A stretch of DNA of 64,000 nucleotides from Fodinibacter sp038258215 (GCA_038258215.1 JBBSQC010000019.1:1-64000); one strand, 5' to 3'. Shown: positions 17,519 through 26,147, counted from the first letter of the stretch. A program made the numbers and translations. Notes: a model not told the origin generated them from the sequence alone.

Positions 17519-18985
17519 TCACGCGCGGGACTCCGGCTGCTCCGCCCACCACGAGAGGAGCCGCCGGCGCGCGGCATCCGGCCCGATCGGGCCCTCGTCC
17601 ATGCGCACCGCGAGGAGGTGCTTGTAGGCCCGGCCCAGCACCGGTCCGGGGGCGATCCCGAGCGCTTCGGCGATCTCGTTGCCGTCGAGCTCCGGACGCA
17701 CGGCCTTGAGCTCCTCCTGCTCCAGAAGCGCGCCGATGCGCTGCTCCAGGTCGTCGTAGGTCGCGGCCAGGCGCCGGGCCTTGCGCGCGTTGCGGGTGGT
17801 GCAGTCGGCGCGCGTCAGGCGGTGCAGGCGCGGCAGCAGGTCGCCGGCATCGGTGATGTAGCGCCGCACCGCGGAGTCGGTCCACTGCCCCTCGCCGTAG
17901 CCGTGGAAGCGAAGGTGCAGCTCGACCAGGCGCGCCACCGCCCTGGTCGTCTCCTTGTCGAAGCGCAAGGCCCGCATCCGCTTGGCGGCGAGCTTGGCAC
18001 CGACGACCTCGTGGTGGTGGAAGGAGACCCCGCCGGCGGACTCGAAGCGGCGGGTGGCCGGTTTGCCGATGTCGTGGAGCAGGGCAGCCAGGCGCAGCAC
18101 GAGGTCGGGCCCCGGCACCGACTCCGGTGGCCCGCCGGGCTGTCCCTCGAGGTCGATCGCCTGCTCGAGCACGATCATCGAGTGGTCGTAGACGTCCTTG
18201 TGGCGGTGGTGCTCGTCGATCTCGAGCTGGAGCGCCGGCAGCTCGGGGAGCACGTGGGCGGCCAGGCCGCTGGAGCAGAGCAGCTCCAGGCCGGCCCGAG
18301 GGTGTCGTGCGAGCAGGAGCTTGACGAGCTCGTCGCGGACCCGCTCGGCCGAGACGATGCCGATGGAGTCCGACATCGCCGACATCGCGGCACCCACCCC
18401 GGGGGCCGGCACGAAGCCGAGCTGGGCGACGAAGCGGGCGGCCCGCATCATCCGCAGGGGGTCGTCCCCGAAGCTGACCTCGGGCGGAGACGGTGTGCGC
18501 AGCACCCCGTCCCTCAGGTCGGCCAGGCCCCCGTGGGGGTCGACGAAGGCGAGGTCGGGCAGGCGCAGGGCCATCGCGTTGACCGTGAAGTCGCGCCGCA
18601 CGAGGTCGTCCTCGAGGGAGTCACCGAACGCCACCACGGGCTTGCGGGTGGCGCCGTCGTAGGCATCGGCTCGGTAGGTCGTGACCTCCACGACGACCGC
18701 GCCGCTGCGTGCCCCGATGGTGCCGAAGTCACGGCCCATGTCCCACGTCGCACTCCCCCACTCCTTGAGCAGGCGCTCGGTCTCCTCCGGCCGGGCCGAC
18801 GTGGTGAAGTCGAGGTCGGTGGCGGTGCGGCCGAGCAGGGCGTCACGCACCGGGCCACCCACGAGGGCGAGGTCGTGCCCGGCATCCGCGAACCGCGTCC
18901 CGAGGTCGGTGAGGACGGGGAGGGCCGGGGCCAGGCGGGAGACGGCCTCCTGCATCAGGGCGGCCGGGGGCTGACGTGTGGGCAC
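17519..18985 (-). CDS. pcnA: CCA tRNA nucleotidyltransferase
   Basis: 488 residues. The nucleotidyltransferase head has LVGGPVRDALLG, DLDFTTSA and VRRDFTVNAMAL. An RNA-binding region follows (DDPLRMMRAARFVAQLGF), then an HD domain (LLHDIGKP with HHHEVVGA). This is the actinobacterial type with an HD phosphohydrolase module, acting in the cytosol on tRNA 3' ends. Start is uncertain: GTG 18985 is preferred because a TACCCT hexamer (18994-18999, minus) lies 8 bases upstream. TTG 18994, GTG 18991 and ATG 18955 are alternatives. It is divergent from the NUDIX gene, the order seen around Mycobacterium Rv3907c. Confidence 0.95.
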   Translation of the reverse strand: MPTRQPPAALMQEAVSRLAPALPVLTDLGTRFADAGHDLALVGGPVRDALLGRTATDLDFTTSARPEETERLLKEWGSATWDMGRDFGTIGARSGAVVVEVTTYRADAYDGATRKPVVAFGDSLEDDLVRRDFTVNAMALRLPDLAFVDPHGGLADLRDGVLRTPSPPEVSFGDDPLRMMRAARFVAQLGFVPAPGVGAAMSAMSDSIGIVSAERVRDELVKLLLARHPRAGLELLCSSGLAAHVLPELPALQLEIDEHHRHKDVYDHSMIVLEQAIDLEGQPGGPPESVPGPDLVLRLAALLHDIGKPATRRFESAGGVSFHHHEVVGAKLAAKRMRALRFDKETTRAVARLVELHLRFHGYGEGQWTDSAVRRYITDAGDLLPRLHRLTRADCTTRNARKARRLAATYDDLEQRIGALLEQEELKAVRPELDGNEIAEALGIAPGPVLGRAYKHLLAVRMDEGPIGPDAARRRLLSWWAEQPESRA

Positions 18986-19059
18986 GAGCACCAAGGGTAT
19001 GCCGGGGGCCGCCCGGGCGGCCCCCTCGGCGGGTCGGTGGTGGTGCCGCGCGCTGTGGT

Positions 19060-19065
19060 TACAGT
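19060..19065 (+). promoter_or_regulatory. -10 box TACAGT, leaderless start of the NUDIX gene
   Basis: TACAGT is followed by exactly six bases and then ATG 19072. No Shine-Dalgarno sequence is present, so transcription should start at or next to the A of ATG. Confidence 0.65.
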
Positions 19066-19071
19066 GACCGG

Positions 19072-19563
19072 ATGAGCCATGCCGCCGCAGACCCGCCAGG
19101 GCCCGCCGCCCGGCGACTGCCCGCGGTGGAGGAGCGTAGCGCCGGGGGCGTGGTGGTCGACGTCTTCGAGGGAGAGGCGCGGATCGCGGTCATCGCCCGC
19201 CGCAACCGGGCCGGGCGAGTGGAGTGGTGCCTGCCCAAGGGGCACATCGAGGGCGAGGAGACATTGCCCGAGACCGCGCAGCGCGAGGTGGCGGAGGAGA
19301 CCGGCATCGAGGGCAGGGTGCTCATCGAGCTGGGCACGATCGACTACTGGTTCGCCGCGGGCGACCGCCGCATCCACAAGTACGTCCACCACTACCTCCT
19401 CGAGGCCACCGGTGGGCACCTGACCATCGAGAACGACCCCGACCACGAGGCCATCGACGTGGCCTGGCTGCTGCTGCGCGACGCCCACCGGCACCTGACC
19501 TTCCCCAACGAGCGGCGGATCGCGCGGCTGGCCTGGCAGCGTCTCGCCGGGGGCGCCGGATGA
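19072..19563 (+). CDS. NUDIX hydrolase (MutT4-like position)
   Basis: 163 residues. The Nudix box reads GHIEGEETLPETAQREVAEETGI, a complete GX5EX7REUXEEXGU match with its metal-binding Glu residues. Family enzymes hydrolyse nucleoside diphosphate derivatives; the substrate cannot be read here. Start ATG 19072 fits the leaderless -10 box. The stop overlaps the murJ start by four bases (ATGA). In Mycobacterium the equivalent gene is mutT4, but a large gene (Rv3909 type) usually separates it from murJ, and that gene is absent here. Confidence 0.92.
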   Translation: MSHAAADPPGPAARRLPAVEERSAGGVVVDVFEGEARIAVIARRNRAGRVEWCLPKGHIEGEETLPETAQREVAEETGIEGRVLIELGTIDYWFAAGDRRIHKYVHHYLLEATGGHLTIENDPDHEAIDVAWLLLRDAHRHLTFPNERRIARLAWQRLAGGAG

Positions 19564-21197
19564 GCACAGCCTCCCCGAGCGTCGGCCGCGCCGGCGCGGT
19601 GATGGCGTCCGGCACCTTCGTCAGCCGGGTGGTCGGGCTGTTGCGCACCTCGCTGCTGCTGGGGGTCATCGGGACGACCGGCTTCACCGCGGATGCCTTC
19701 ACCATCGCCAACACCCTGCCCAACACGTTCTACCTGCTCATCGCGGGCGGGGTGGTCAACGCGATCTTCGTGCCGCAGATCGTGCGGGCCAAGCTGCGGC
19801 CGGACGGCGACGAGTTCGTCAACCGGATCATCACCTTGTCGGTCGCGATGCTCGCTGGGGCGACCGTGCTGCTCACGGTGCTCGCCCCCTTCGTCGTGCG
19901 CCTCTATGCGCGTTTCAGCGACGCCGACGCCCTCGCTCTCGCCACCGTCTTCGCCGTCATCTGCATGCCGCAGATCTTTTTCTACGGGCTCTACACGATC
20001 CTCGGGCAGGTGCTCAACGCCAACGGGCGGTTCGCCGGCTACATGTGGGCGCCGGCCCTGGCCAACCTCGTGGCGATCCTCGGGCTGGTGTGGTTCAAGC
20101 AGGCCGGCTTTCCCCTCGCGGCGGCCCCGGCCGACTGGACGCCGGAGATGATCGCCATCCTCGGCGGCTCCGCGACCCTGTCGATCGCGATCCAGGCTCT
20201 CGCCCTGTTCATCCCCCTGCGACGGATGGGGTTCACCTTCCGCCCGGTCTGGGGGGTGCGCGGGCACGGCCTCGGCGAGGTCAGTCGGATCGCCAAGTGG
20301 ACCTTCGGGTCGATCGTCGTGCAGTCCCTCGGTCTCATCGTGACCACCAACGTGCTGTCGCGCGCCACCAAGCTCGGCGAAGCTGCTGGTGAGGCCACGG
20401 CGGGCTATGCGGCCTTCAGCCCGGCCCTGCTCATCGTCATGCTGCCGCACGGGCTGGTGACCGTGTCCCTCGTCACCGCCCTCTACACCCGGCTCTCCGA
20501 GGCCGCGAGCCGCGACGACCACGTCGAGGTGATGCGCAACCACTCCCAGGGCCTGCGTCTCCCGTCGGTGGTCATCGTCCCCGGCGTCGTGCTCATCGGG
20601 GTGCTCTCTCCCTATGTCGCCTCCACCTTCTTCTTCGACAATACCTTGGAGCAGACCCGGGCGATCGCCATCGTGCTCGCCGGCCTCGCGTGGATGGTGC
20701 TGCCGATGGCCTGGACCTACCTCAACGACCGGGTCTTCTACGCCCACCAGATGACCTGGATGTCCTTCCGCATCCAGTGCGTCACGACCGGGGTCGCAAC
20801 GCTCGGGGCGCTGGTGGCCGCCACGCTCGACCCGACGATCACCGCCTTCGCGCTCGGCCTGGGCCAGTCCTGTGCCTATGTCGCCTCGGCCGCGGTGGGC
20901 TTCTGGGTGCTCCAGCGGATGCACGGCCACCTCGGGCTGCGCTCGTTCGGCAGCATGTACCTCCGGCTCCTGGTCCCGGCCGTCGTCACCGCGCTGGTGC
21001 TGCTGTGGGCGATCCGAGCGATCTTCCCCGACCTGGGCGAGACCCGCGGCATCCCCGGCCTGGTCACGGGTGCGCTCGTCCTCGCCGTCGCGGGCGCCAT
21101 CCAGCTCGTCGTCACCTGGGGTGTGGCACACGCCCTCGGGGTCCGGGAGATCCGCGCCGGCCTCGATCCGCTGCTGAGGCGCCTCCCTCGCCGTTGA
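19560..21197 (+). CDS. murJ: lipid II flippase MurJ (MviN)
   Basis: 545 residues with about 14 hydrophobic helices. Family features include the N-terminal SGTFVSRVVGLLRTSLL, DAFTIANTLPNTFYLLIAGG and FYGLYTILGQVLNANGRF. The protein flips the peptidoglycan precursor lipid II across the membrane. It ends after the membrane domain (LDPLLRRLPRR), without the C-terminal pseudokinase and extracellular domain fused in mycobacterial MviN; those functions are encoded by the next gene. The ATG overlaps the NUDIX stop. Confidence 0.95.
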   Translation: MSTASPSVGRAGAVMASGTFVSRVVGLLRTSLLLGVIGTTGFTADAFTIANTLPNTFYLLIAGGVVNAIFVPQIVRAKLRPDGDEFVNRIITLSVAMLAGATVLLTVLAPFVVRLYARFSDADALALATVFAVICMPQIFFYGLYTILGQVLNANGRFAGYMWAPALANLVAILGLVWFKQAGFPLAAAPADWTPEMIAILGGSATLSIAIQALALFIPLRRMGFTFRPVWGVRGHGLGEVSRIAKWTFGSIVVQSLGLIVTTNVLSRATKLGEAAGEATAGYAAFSPALLIVMLPHGLVTVSLVTALYTRLSEAASRDDHVEVMRNHSQGLRLPSVVIVPGVVLIGVLSPYVASTFFFDNTLEQTRAIAIVLAGLAWMVLPMAWTYLNDRVFYAHQMTWMSFRIQCVTTGVATLGALVAATLDPTITAFALGLGQSCAYVASAAVGFWVLQRMHGHLGLRSFGSMYLRLLVPAVVTALVLLWAIRAIFPDLGETRGIPGLVTGALVLAVAGAIQLVVTWGVAHALGVREIRAGLDPLLRRLPRR

Positions 21198-21287
21198 TCC
21201 CCGAGCACCTACTATGGGCGCACACCCGTCGGCTGCGGGTGGCGGACGCGTGCTGCGCTCCGTGACCGACGACCAGAAGGAGCAGCG

Positions 21288-23219
21288 GTGAGGGGTGTGG
21301 GACCCGGCACCGTCCTCGGAGGCCGTTACACCGCGCACCGTCGCCTCGAGCAGGGGCACGACACCGAGCGGTGGTCCGCCGACGACACCACCCTGGGGCG
21401 CACCGTGTCGGTGCTCTGCATGACCACCGACGACCCGCGCACCCCGGCCTTCCTGGATGCCGCGCGGCGCGCCGCGTCGGTCGACCACTCGCTGTTCGTG
21501 AGGATCCTCGACGTCGGCGCCGACGACGAGATCGCCTACGTCGTCGAGGAGGATCTCGACGAGGCGCACACCCTGACCGAGCTCGTGGAGTCGGGTGGGG
21601 TGCCCGGCGACGAGGTGCGAAGGATCACCGGCGAGGTGGCTGCGTCCCTCGACGCCGCGAGCCAGCGGGGCATGCACCACCTCGACCTGCGCCCCGACGA
21701 CGTGCTGCGGACCCCGGACGGCGACGTGCGGCTGCGCGGTCTGGGCACCGCCGCGGTGCGGGTCGGGGAGGATGCCGCGGAGGCCGACGAGGCCGCCCGT
21801 CGTGACGCCGTCGGTGTCGTCGCCCTGGCCTATGCCGGTCTGACCGGCCTGTGGCCACTCGGCGCCGGTGGCTGCGGCCTCAGCGAGGCGCCTCGGGTCC
21901 CGGGGGGTATCGCCGCTCCCTCCGAGATCGCCGCAGGGGTGCCACGGGACCTCGACGCCATCTGCCGCCTCACCCTGAGCGACGACCAGGGCCCGACGAG
22001 CCCGGGTGACTACGCCCGGCAGGTGGCCCCGTGGCCCACCCGGCAGGTGTTCGGGCCGGCCGCGGCCAGGCCCGCACCGGGCATGGCGCCCGTCGCCGCC
22101 CCCAGTGAGAAGGACGCCGACGAGCCGGATGCTGCCGAGCCAGACGACCTGAACGACACGGCCCCGCAACCGATCGGTGCGCTCCTCGGTGGGGTCGCCG
22201 CCGAGGGCACATCCGGTGCCGCCGACGACAGCACCGAGCCGACCACAGTCCTCGACCTCACCCACCCTGCAGGCACCACCACCGGCCCTGCGGCGCGGCC
22301 GAGCGGGGAGGACACGCTCGGGGGCACCCTGGCCGCCGGCGCGGGCGCCACCCAGGAGCCCGGACGCGTGGCGACGGCCGGCGCCGCGGTGGCCGGCGCG
22401 GGCGCCGCCGTGGCCAGCGCCTTCGGGTCGGCCGGCGATCGGGTCGGTGAGCTGGCCAAGCGGGCCGTCGACAAGGTCTCGGACCTCTCCCCGGACACCC
22501 GGCGTGCTGAGGGCCCGGACGACCTCGAGGCACCCGCTCCGCTCGTTCCCGCCGAGCCCCTGACCAAGGACGAGTCGAAGGTGGCCCTGGCCATCGTCGC
22601 CTTCTTCCTCATCTTCGCGCTGATCATCGGCGTGTGGGGCGTCTCGCGCATCGGCAGCAACACCGACCTGGGGCTCTCCGCGGACGGGAGCGCGCCCCAG
22701 ACCCGCACGACCACGGCTGCGCCGACCTCTCCCGGACCGTCCCCGAGCGCGTCACCGAGCGCCGACGGCGAGGAGACCCCTGCGGTCGGCCCGATCACGG
22801 TGGCCAGCGCCACGGCATACGACCCCGAGGGCGACGGCGCCGAGAACGACGCGGACGCCCCCAAGGTCATCGACGGCGACCCCGCGACCGGCTGGTTCTC
22901 CGAGAACTACCGCACCGACGACTTCGGTGGGCTCAAGAAGGGCCTCGGCATCGTGCTGGACCTCGGCGCGGAGAAGACGCCGAAGAGCGTGGTGCTCGTG
23001 CTGCCCGTGGCCAGCGACGTCGAGGTGCTCGTCGGGCCCAAGGACGGGCTCGAGGACGCGAAGAAGGTCGGGGAGAGCTCGGGCGAGAAGGGCACGGTGA
23101 CCATCGCGATCGACAAGCCGGTGGCCGGGCAGTACATCATCGTCTGGTTCACCCAGCTGACCTCCGACGACCGGGGCAAGCGCCGTGCCTGGCTCAACGA
23201 GGCGACGCTCACCGGCTGA
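21288..23219 (+). CDS. transmembrane pseudokinase, stand-alone equivalent of the MviN C-terminal region
   Basis: 643 residues from GTG 21288, with AGAAGGAG five bases upstream. Residues 1-240 have a kinase fold but lack catalysis: the loop is HLDLRPDDV instead of HRDLKPxN, DFG is replaced by RLRGLG, and no Lys is seen in the VAIK-equivalent strand. A 220-residue acidic, Ala/Pro-rich linker follows. One membrane helix is near 440 (VALAIVAFFLIFALIIGVWGV). The extracytoplasmic part is a discoidin-like beta domain (KVIDGDPATGWFSENY... GLGIVLDLG). In mycobacteria the equivalent MviN domain is phosphorylated and binds an FHA protein to restrain murein synthesis. The same role is inferred here. Confidence 0.88.
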   Translation: MRGVGPGTVLGGRYTAHRRLEQGHDTERWSADDTTLGRTVSVLCMTTDDPRTPAFLDAARRAASVDHSLFVRILDVGADDEIAYVVEEDLDEAHTLTELVESGGVPGDEVRRITGEVAASLDAASQRGMHHLDLRPDDVLRTPDGDVRLRGLGTAAVRVGEDAAEADEAARRDAVGVVALAYAGLTGLWPLGAGGCGLSEAPRVPGGIAAPSEIAAGVPRDLDAICRLTLSDDQGPTSPGDYARQVAPWPTRQVFGPAAARPAPGMAPVAAPSEKDADEPDAAEPDDLNDTAPQPIGALLGGVAAEGTSGAADDSTEPTTVLDLTHPAGTTTGPAARPSGEDTLGGTLAAGAGATQEPGRVATAGAAVAGAGAAVASAFGSAGDRVGELAKRAVDKVSDLSPDTRRAEGPDDLEAPAPLVPAEPLTKDESKVALAIVAFFLIFALIIGVWGVSRIGSNTDLGLSADGSAPQTRTTTAAPTSPGPSPSASPSADGEETPAVGPITVASATAYDPEGDGAENDADAPKVIDGDPATGWFSENYRTDDFGGLKKGLGIVLDLGAEKTPKSVVLVLPVASDVEVLVGPKDGLEDAKKVGESSGEKGTVTIAIDKPVAGQYIIVWFTQLTSDDRGKRRAWLNEATLTG

Positions 23220-23235
23220 CCGCCGGGCGACCATC

Positions 23236-23838
23236 GTGGACGACGACCTCAGGGTGCTCGAGGACCGCGAGCTGATGGCCCGGCACGTCGCCGGCGATGG
23301 CGGGGCTTCCTTCGGGGAGCTGTTTCGCCGACACCGGGACCGGATGTATGCCGTGGCCGTGCGCACCACCGGCCAGCGCGAGCTCGCCGCCGACAGCGTG
23401 CAGGAGGCCTTCATCTCGGCCTACCGCCGGGCCGACGCCTACCGGGGTGAGGCCGCGGTGACCACCTGGCTGCACCGGATCGTCGTCAACGCCTGCCTCG
23501 ACCGCCTGCGCCGGGAGAAGGTCTCGGTGCGTCGGGCCGGCGACCTCGGCGAGCTCGACCTCCCCGACCCCCGTGACCACCACGCGTCGGTCGAGGTGCG
23601 TCTGGACGTGCAGGCCGCCCTCGCTCGGATCTCCGAGCCCCAGCGGCTTGCCCTGACACTCGTCGACATGCACGGCCTCTCGGTGGCCGAGGCGGCGGAC
23701 GTGCTCGGCGTGGCCGAGGGCACCGTGAAGTCGCGCTGCTTCCGAGGGCGGGAGGCCCTGGCCGGCATCCTCGCTCCGCGCGAGGCCGACGCCCGGGCCG
23801 GCCCCGCCGGTGACACGGAACCGGGAGGCACCCCGTGA
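23236..23838 (+). CDS. sigM: ECF RNA polymerase sigma factor, SigM type
   Basis: 200 residues. Region 2 contains LFRRHRDRMYAVAVRTTGQRELAADSVQEAF, and region 4 contains LALTLVDMHGLSVAEAADVLGVAEGTVKSRCFRGREAL. GTG 23236 is taken as the start, 17 bases after the pseudokinase stop; an upstream overlapping start is possible and no strong ribosome site decides it. Location directly before an anti-sigma gene and after murJ matches sigM of Mycobacterium. The Glu/Arg-rich C-terminal tail is short. Confidence 0.9.
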   Translation: MDDDLRVLEDRELMARHVAGDGGASFGELFRRHRDRMYAVAVRTTGQRELAADSVQEAFISAYRRADAYRGEAAVTTWLHRIVVNACLDRLRREKVSVRRAGDLGELDLPDPRDHHASVEVRLDVQAALARISEPQRLALTLVDMHGLSVAEAADVLGVAEGTVKSRCFRGREALAGILAPREADARAGPAGDTEPGGTP

Positions 23839-23923
23839 CGTCACACCCCCGGCTGGGTCCCTGCGCCCGCACGCACCGACCCAGCGACCGCCCATCGAAG
23901 ACCCGTGCGCCTCGGAGGACCCC

Positions 23924-24667
23924 GTGACACACCGTGACGACGACGGCACCCCCGTCGACCACGACCCGACCGGGATCCGCGACCTCCTCTCGCACCTGCC
24001 AGAGCCCGGCCCGATGCCCGAGGACCTCGTCGCACGGATCACTGCCTCCTTGGCGCGCGAGGCCGAGGTCGGACCCGACGCAGCAGGGCTCCGTGGCCAG
24101 GTGCTGCCGCTGGACACCACCCGCCGACCGAACCGGAGGTGGCAGGTCCTCGGGGTCGCCGCGGCAGTCATCGGTGTCCTGGGGATCGGCGGCGTGGTCG
24201 CGAGCACGATGCCCGGGGGCCTGACCGCGGCGCTCGACCTCGGCCGCGGCAGCGACTCGGCGGGCTCCGCGGCGGGGTCGGCGGCCGACGACGCGACCCA
24301 GCCCGAGAGTGCGTCCGTCGGCGACACCGTGATCGTCATGACCGGGCACCCCTACCGGTCCGCCGACCTCGGGGGCGACGCGGCCGTCCTGCTCACCGGC
24401 GAGCCCGAGGCCCTCACCCCTCTGACGGCCGAGAGCCCGGGCGTCGGGACGATCGGCACCGAGGTCGGCGCGAGAGCGTGTGCCGACGCGCTCGGGGTGC
24501 CGCCGGATGCCGCGCTCGTCGTCGACATCGCCACCGTCGACGACGCCCCCGCGGCCGTGGTCGTGGTCGCTGACACGAGCGGGCACACGGCCTACGCCGT
24601 GCAGCGCTCGTGTTCGGTGCAGGCCCCCGGTGTGCTCGCCGGTCCGGTGCCGGTGCCTGCCGGTTGA
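23924..24667 (+). CDS. membrane anti-sigma factor (RsmA-like) paired with SigM
   Basis: 247 residues from GTG 23924, with GGAGGA four bases upstream. A cytoplasmic N-terminal domain of about 80 residues (IRDLLSHLPEPGPMPEDLVARITASL) is typical of actinobacterial SigM antagonists. One membrane helix follows (WQVLGVAAAVIGVLGIGGVVAS), then an extracytoplasmic domain rich in Gly/Ala/Asp with two Cys. There is no zinc-binding HxxxCxxC motif. Position right after sigM supports the role as its partner. Confidence 0.82.
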   Translation: MTHRDDDGTPVDHDPTGIRDLLSHLPEPGPMPEDLVARITASLAREAEVGPDAAGLRGQVLPLDTTRRPNRRWQVLGVAAAVIGVLGIGGVVASTMPGGLTAALDLGRGSDSAGSAAGSAADDATQPESASVGDTVIVMTGHPYRSADLGGDAAVLLTGEPEALTPLTAESPGVGTIGTEVGARACADALGVPPDAALVVDIATVDDAPAAVVVVADTSGHTAYAVQRSCSVQAPGVLAGPVPVPAG

Positions 24668-24713
24668 CCAGGCGCAGTTCCGTTCGGGGCTAGGACACCG
24701 GCCGCCAGCCTGA

Positions 24714-24767
24714 CCAACGTCCGGCATCTTGGCCTTCTGGGTCACCACCTGCCGGACGCAGGTCAAC
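24714..24767. repeat. 54-bp repeated element, copy A
   Basis: Matches 25981-26034 at 51 of 54 positions. The ends of its core form an inverted repeat (CGTCCGGCA ... TGCCGGACG) around a 21-nt centre. It lies just after the anti-sigma gene and directly before the toxin-gene remnant at 24771. Confidence 0.85.
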
Positions 24768-24770
24768 GCC

Positions 24771-24828
24771 CAGCAACCCGGCCGAGGTCTGACCGCTGAT
24801 CGCGCGTGGGCCGACCTCGACCTCCCCG
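24771..24828 (+). pseudogene. remnant of the 3' end of a PIN toxin gene
   Basis: Nearly identical to 26689-26747 inside the intact PIN toxin gene, with one substitution and one missing base. It encodes the tail LTADRAWADLDLP. The antitoxin and the rest of the toxin are missing: the 54-bp element abuts this tail directly, so this is a deleted second copy of the cassette at 25981-26770. Confidence 0.85.
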
Positions 24829-24958
24829 CCCGCGATCGGCGGCTCCCACGGAGTGTCGCCGGGACCATCGCAGGGCTTCACGCGACGCGCCATCCACTCA
24901 CCGAAGGGCGCTTTCCGGACGATGCGTGTCCTCATCACCTCGTCGTCGCGCCACCCGC

Positions 24959-25151
24959 TCAGCCCCCAGCCGACGGTATGGCCAGGGCACTCATGGGCGC
25001 CAACGGGATCAGTCCCTCCACCCTGGCGGCCAGCGTCGGGTCGATCGTCACGAGAGCGTCGGCCTGCAACCTCGTGATGGCCACGTACTCGGCGTCGTGG
25101 ATCGACGCCCACCGCTGCTCCCGGGCGATCGTCGATCACGTAACGAGTCAT
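24959..25151 (-). pseudogene. internally deleted PIN-domain toxin gene
   Basis: The minus strand begins MTRYVID and then, in a shifted frame, reads IAREQRWASIHDAEYVAITR, LQADALVTIDPTLAARVEG and LIPLAP before a stop at 24959-24961. Both halves match the start and end of an actinobacterial PIN toxin family of about 130 residues. Some 70 central codons are missing and the halves are out of frame at about 25130. The remaining bases 24840-24958 contain no gene I can recognise. Confidence 0.75.
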
Positions 25152-25235
25152 CGAAGCACCGTAGGTGTCGTCGCACCCGCGCTCGGGTACCTCGGTAGAA
25201 GCACCTCCAAGGTTCGCGACCTTGACAGGTTCGGC

Positions 25236-25940
25236 ATGCTGGCAGCTGTGGCCACGGCAGGGTCCGGCTTGATCTTCCTCGCGTGCTTCTGGGGGGTGAT
25301 CGCGGCTGCCGTCTTCTCGGTCCAGCCGATTCTCGAGGGCACGCTCTCGCTGCATACGACGCCCTGGGCTGGTTGGGTCCTGTGGCTGGTGGTCGCGCTG
25401 CCGTCTCTGCTGCAGATCCGGCATCCGGGCCTGTATGAGGCCTGGTACCGCAGCGCCTCCGCGGTGCTTGACGACGGGCAGTGGTGGCGCACGGCCACCG
25501 CGCTCCTGGTGCAGGACGGAGGTATCGCAGGCACGACCTCCAACCTCATTCTGCTGGCCGTGGCGCTCCTGCTGTGCCTGCCGCTGTGGGGCGCGCGCGC
25601 GACCGTCCTGACCTTCCTGTTCGTCGGGGTCGGGCTGAACTTCGCCGCCGTCCTCGCGGGCGCCGGGGACGGTGCCGGTAACTCGGGCGCCACCCTGCCA
25701 CTGCTGGCCAGCCTGCCGCCGCTGGCCTTCGCCGTCCTCCCCGATCGTCGGTGGCGAGCCGTGGTGGGGGCCTTGGTCACCAGCACCGCGGCAATCGTCC
25801 TGATCGTGGGCAACGACGGGCACGGCATTGCGGTGCTCGTCGGGCTCATGCTCGGGTTGCTGGGCATGCCGTACGCACGGTGGCGCGCCCGGGCCGGCCT
25901 GCTCCCGCACCTGACGGACCCGTCGGCCTTCTCCTCATGA
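25236..25940 (+). CDS. rhomboid-like intramembrane serine protease
   Basis: 234 residues with about six hydrophobic helices. Rhomboid features: WRTATALLVQDGGIAGTTSN keeps the L1-loop Asn (N103), although both His residues usual there are missing; GNSGATLPLLA carries the nucleophile Ser150; DGHGIAVLVGLMLG supplies His196 in the last helix. It would cleave transmembrane substrates; none can be named. ATG 25236 is chosen as the membrane protein's start; the frame is open much further upstream but runs through the pseudogene debris. Only a weak ribosome site (AGGTT) is visible. It sits between the two 54-bp elements. Confidence 0.65.
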   Translation: MLAAVATAGSGLIFLACFWGVIAAAVFSVQPILEGTLSLHTTPWAGWVLWLVVALPSLLQIRHPGLYEAWYRSASAVLDDGQWWRTATALLVQDGGIAGTTSNLILLAVALLLCLPLWGARATVLTFLFVGVGLNFAAVLAGAGDGAGNSGATLPLLASLPPLAFAVLPDRRWRAVVGALVTSTAAIVLIVGNDGHGIAVLVGLMLGLLGMPYARWRARAGLLPHLTDPSAFSS

Positions 25941-25980
25941 TCTCGGACACGAGCGCCTCCGTCCGACCTGGGTCCGAGGG

Positions 25981-26034
25981 CCAACGTCCGGCATCTTGGC
26001 CTTCTGGATCACCACCTGCCGGACGTAGCTCAAC
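25981..26034. repeat. 54-bp repeated element, copy B
   Basis: Second copy of 24714-24767, here with a 10-bp inverted core (ACGTCCGGCA ... TGCCGGACGT). It precedes the intact toxin-antitoxin operon by 113 bases. Confidence 0.85.
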
Positions 26035-26135
26035 AACATGCGCTCATCTACAACCATCAAACGTCGGCTTCCCTGTCGTGCCGTCCGCGCCGACCTCAAC
26101 CACACTTACGCGTGGCATCACATGAAGGTCTGTGG

Positions 26136-26141
26136 CACTAT
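26136..26141 (+). promoter_or_regulatory. -10-like hexamer CACTAT before the antitoxin
   Basis: CACTAT lies six bases before GTG 26148, matching the spacing of other leaderless genes in the window. The surrounding TATATACAG is unusually AT-rich for the region. Confidence 0.45.
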
Positions 26142-26147
26142 ATACAG

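Noticed and set aside
19392..22265. 957-codon minus-strand frame opposite murJ and the pseudokinase
   Set aside because: Low-complexity antisense product; both plus-strand genes are unambiguous.
24840..24958. Minus-strand frame with MRTRIVRKAPFGEWMARRV as a gene
   Set aside because: No start signal or recognised family, and it runs through pseudogene debris on both sides.
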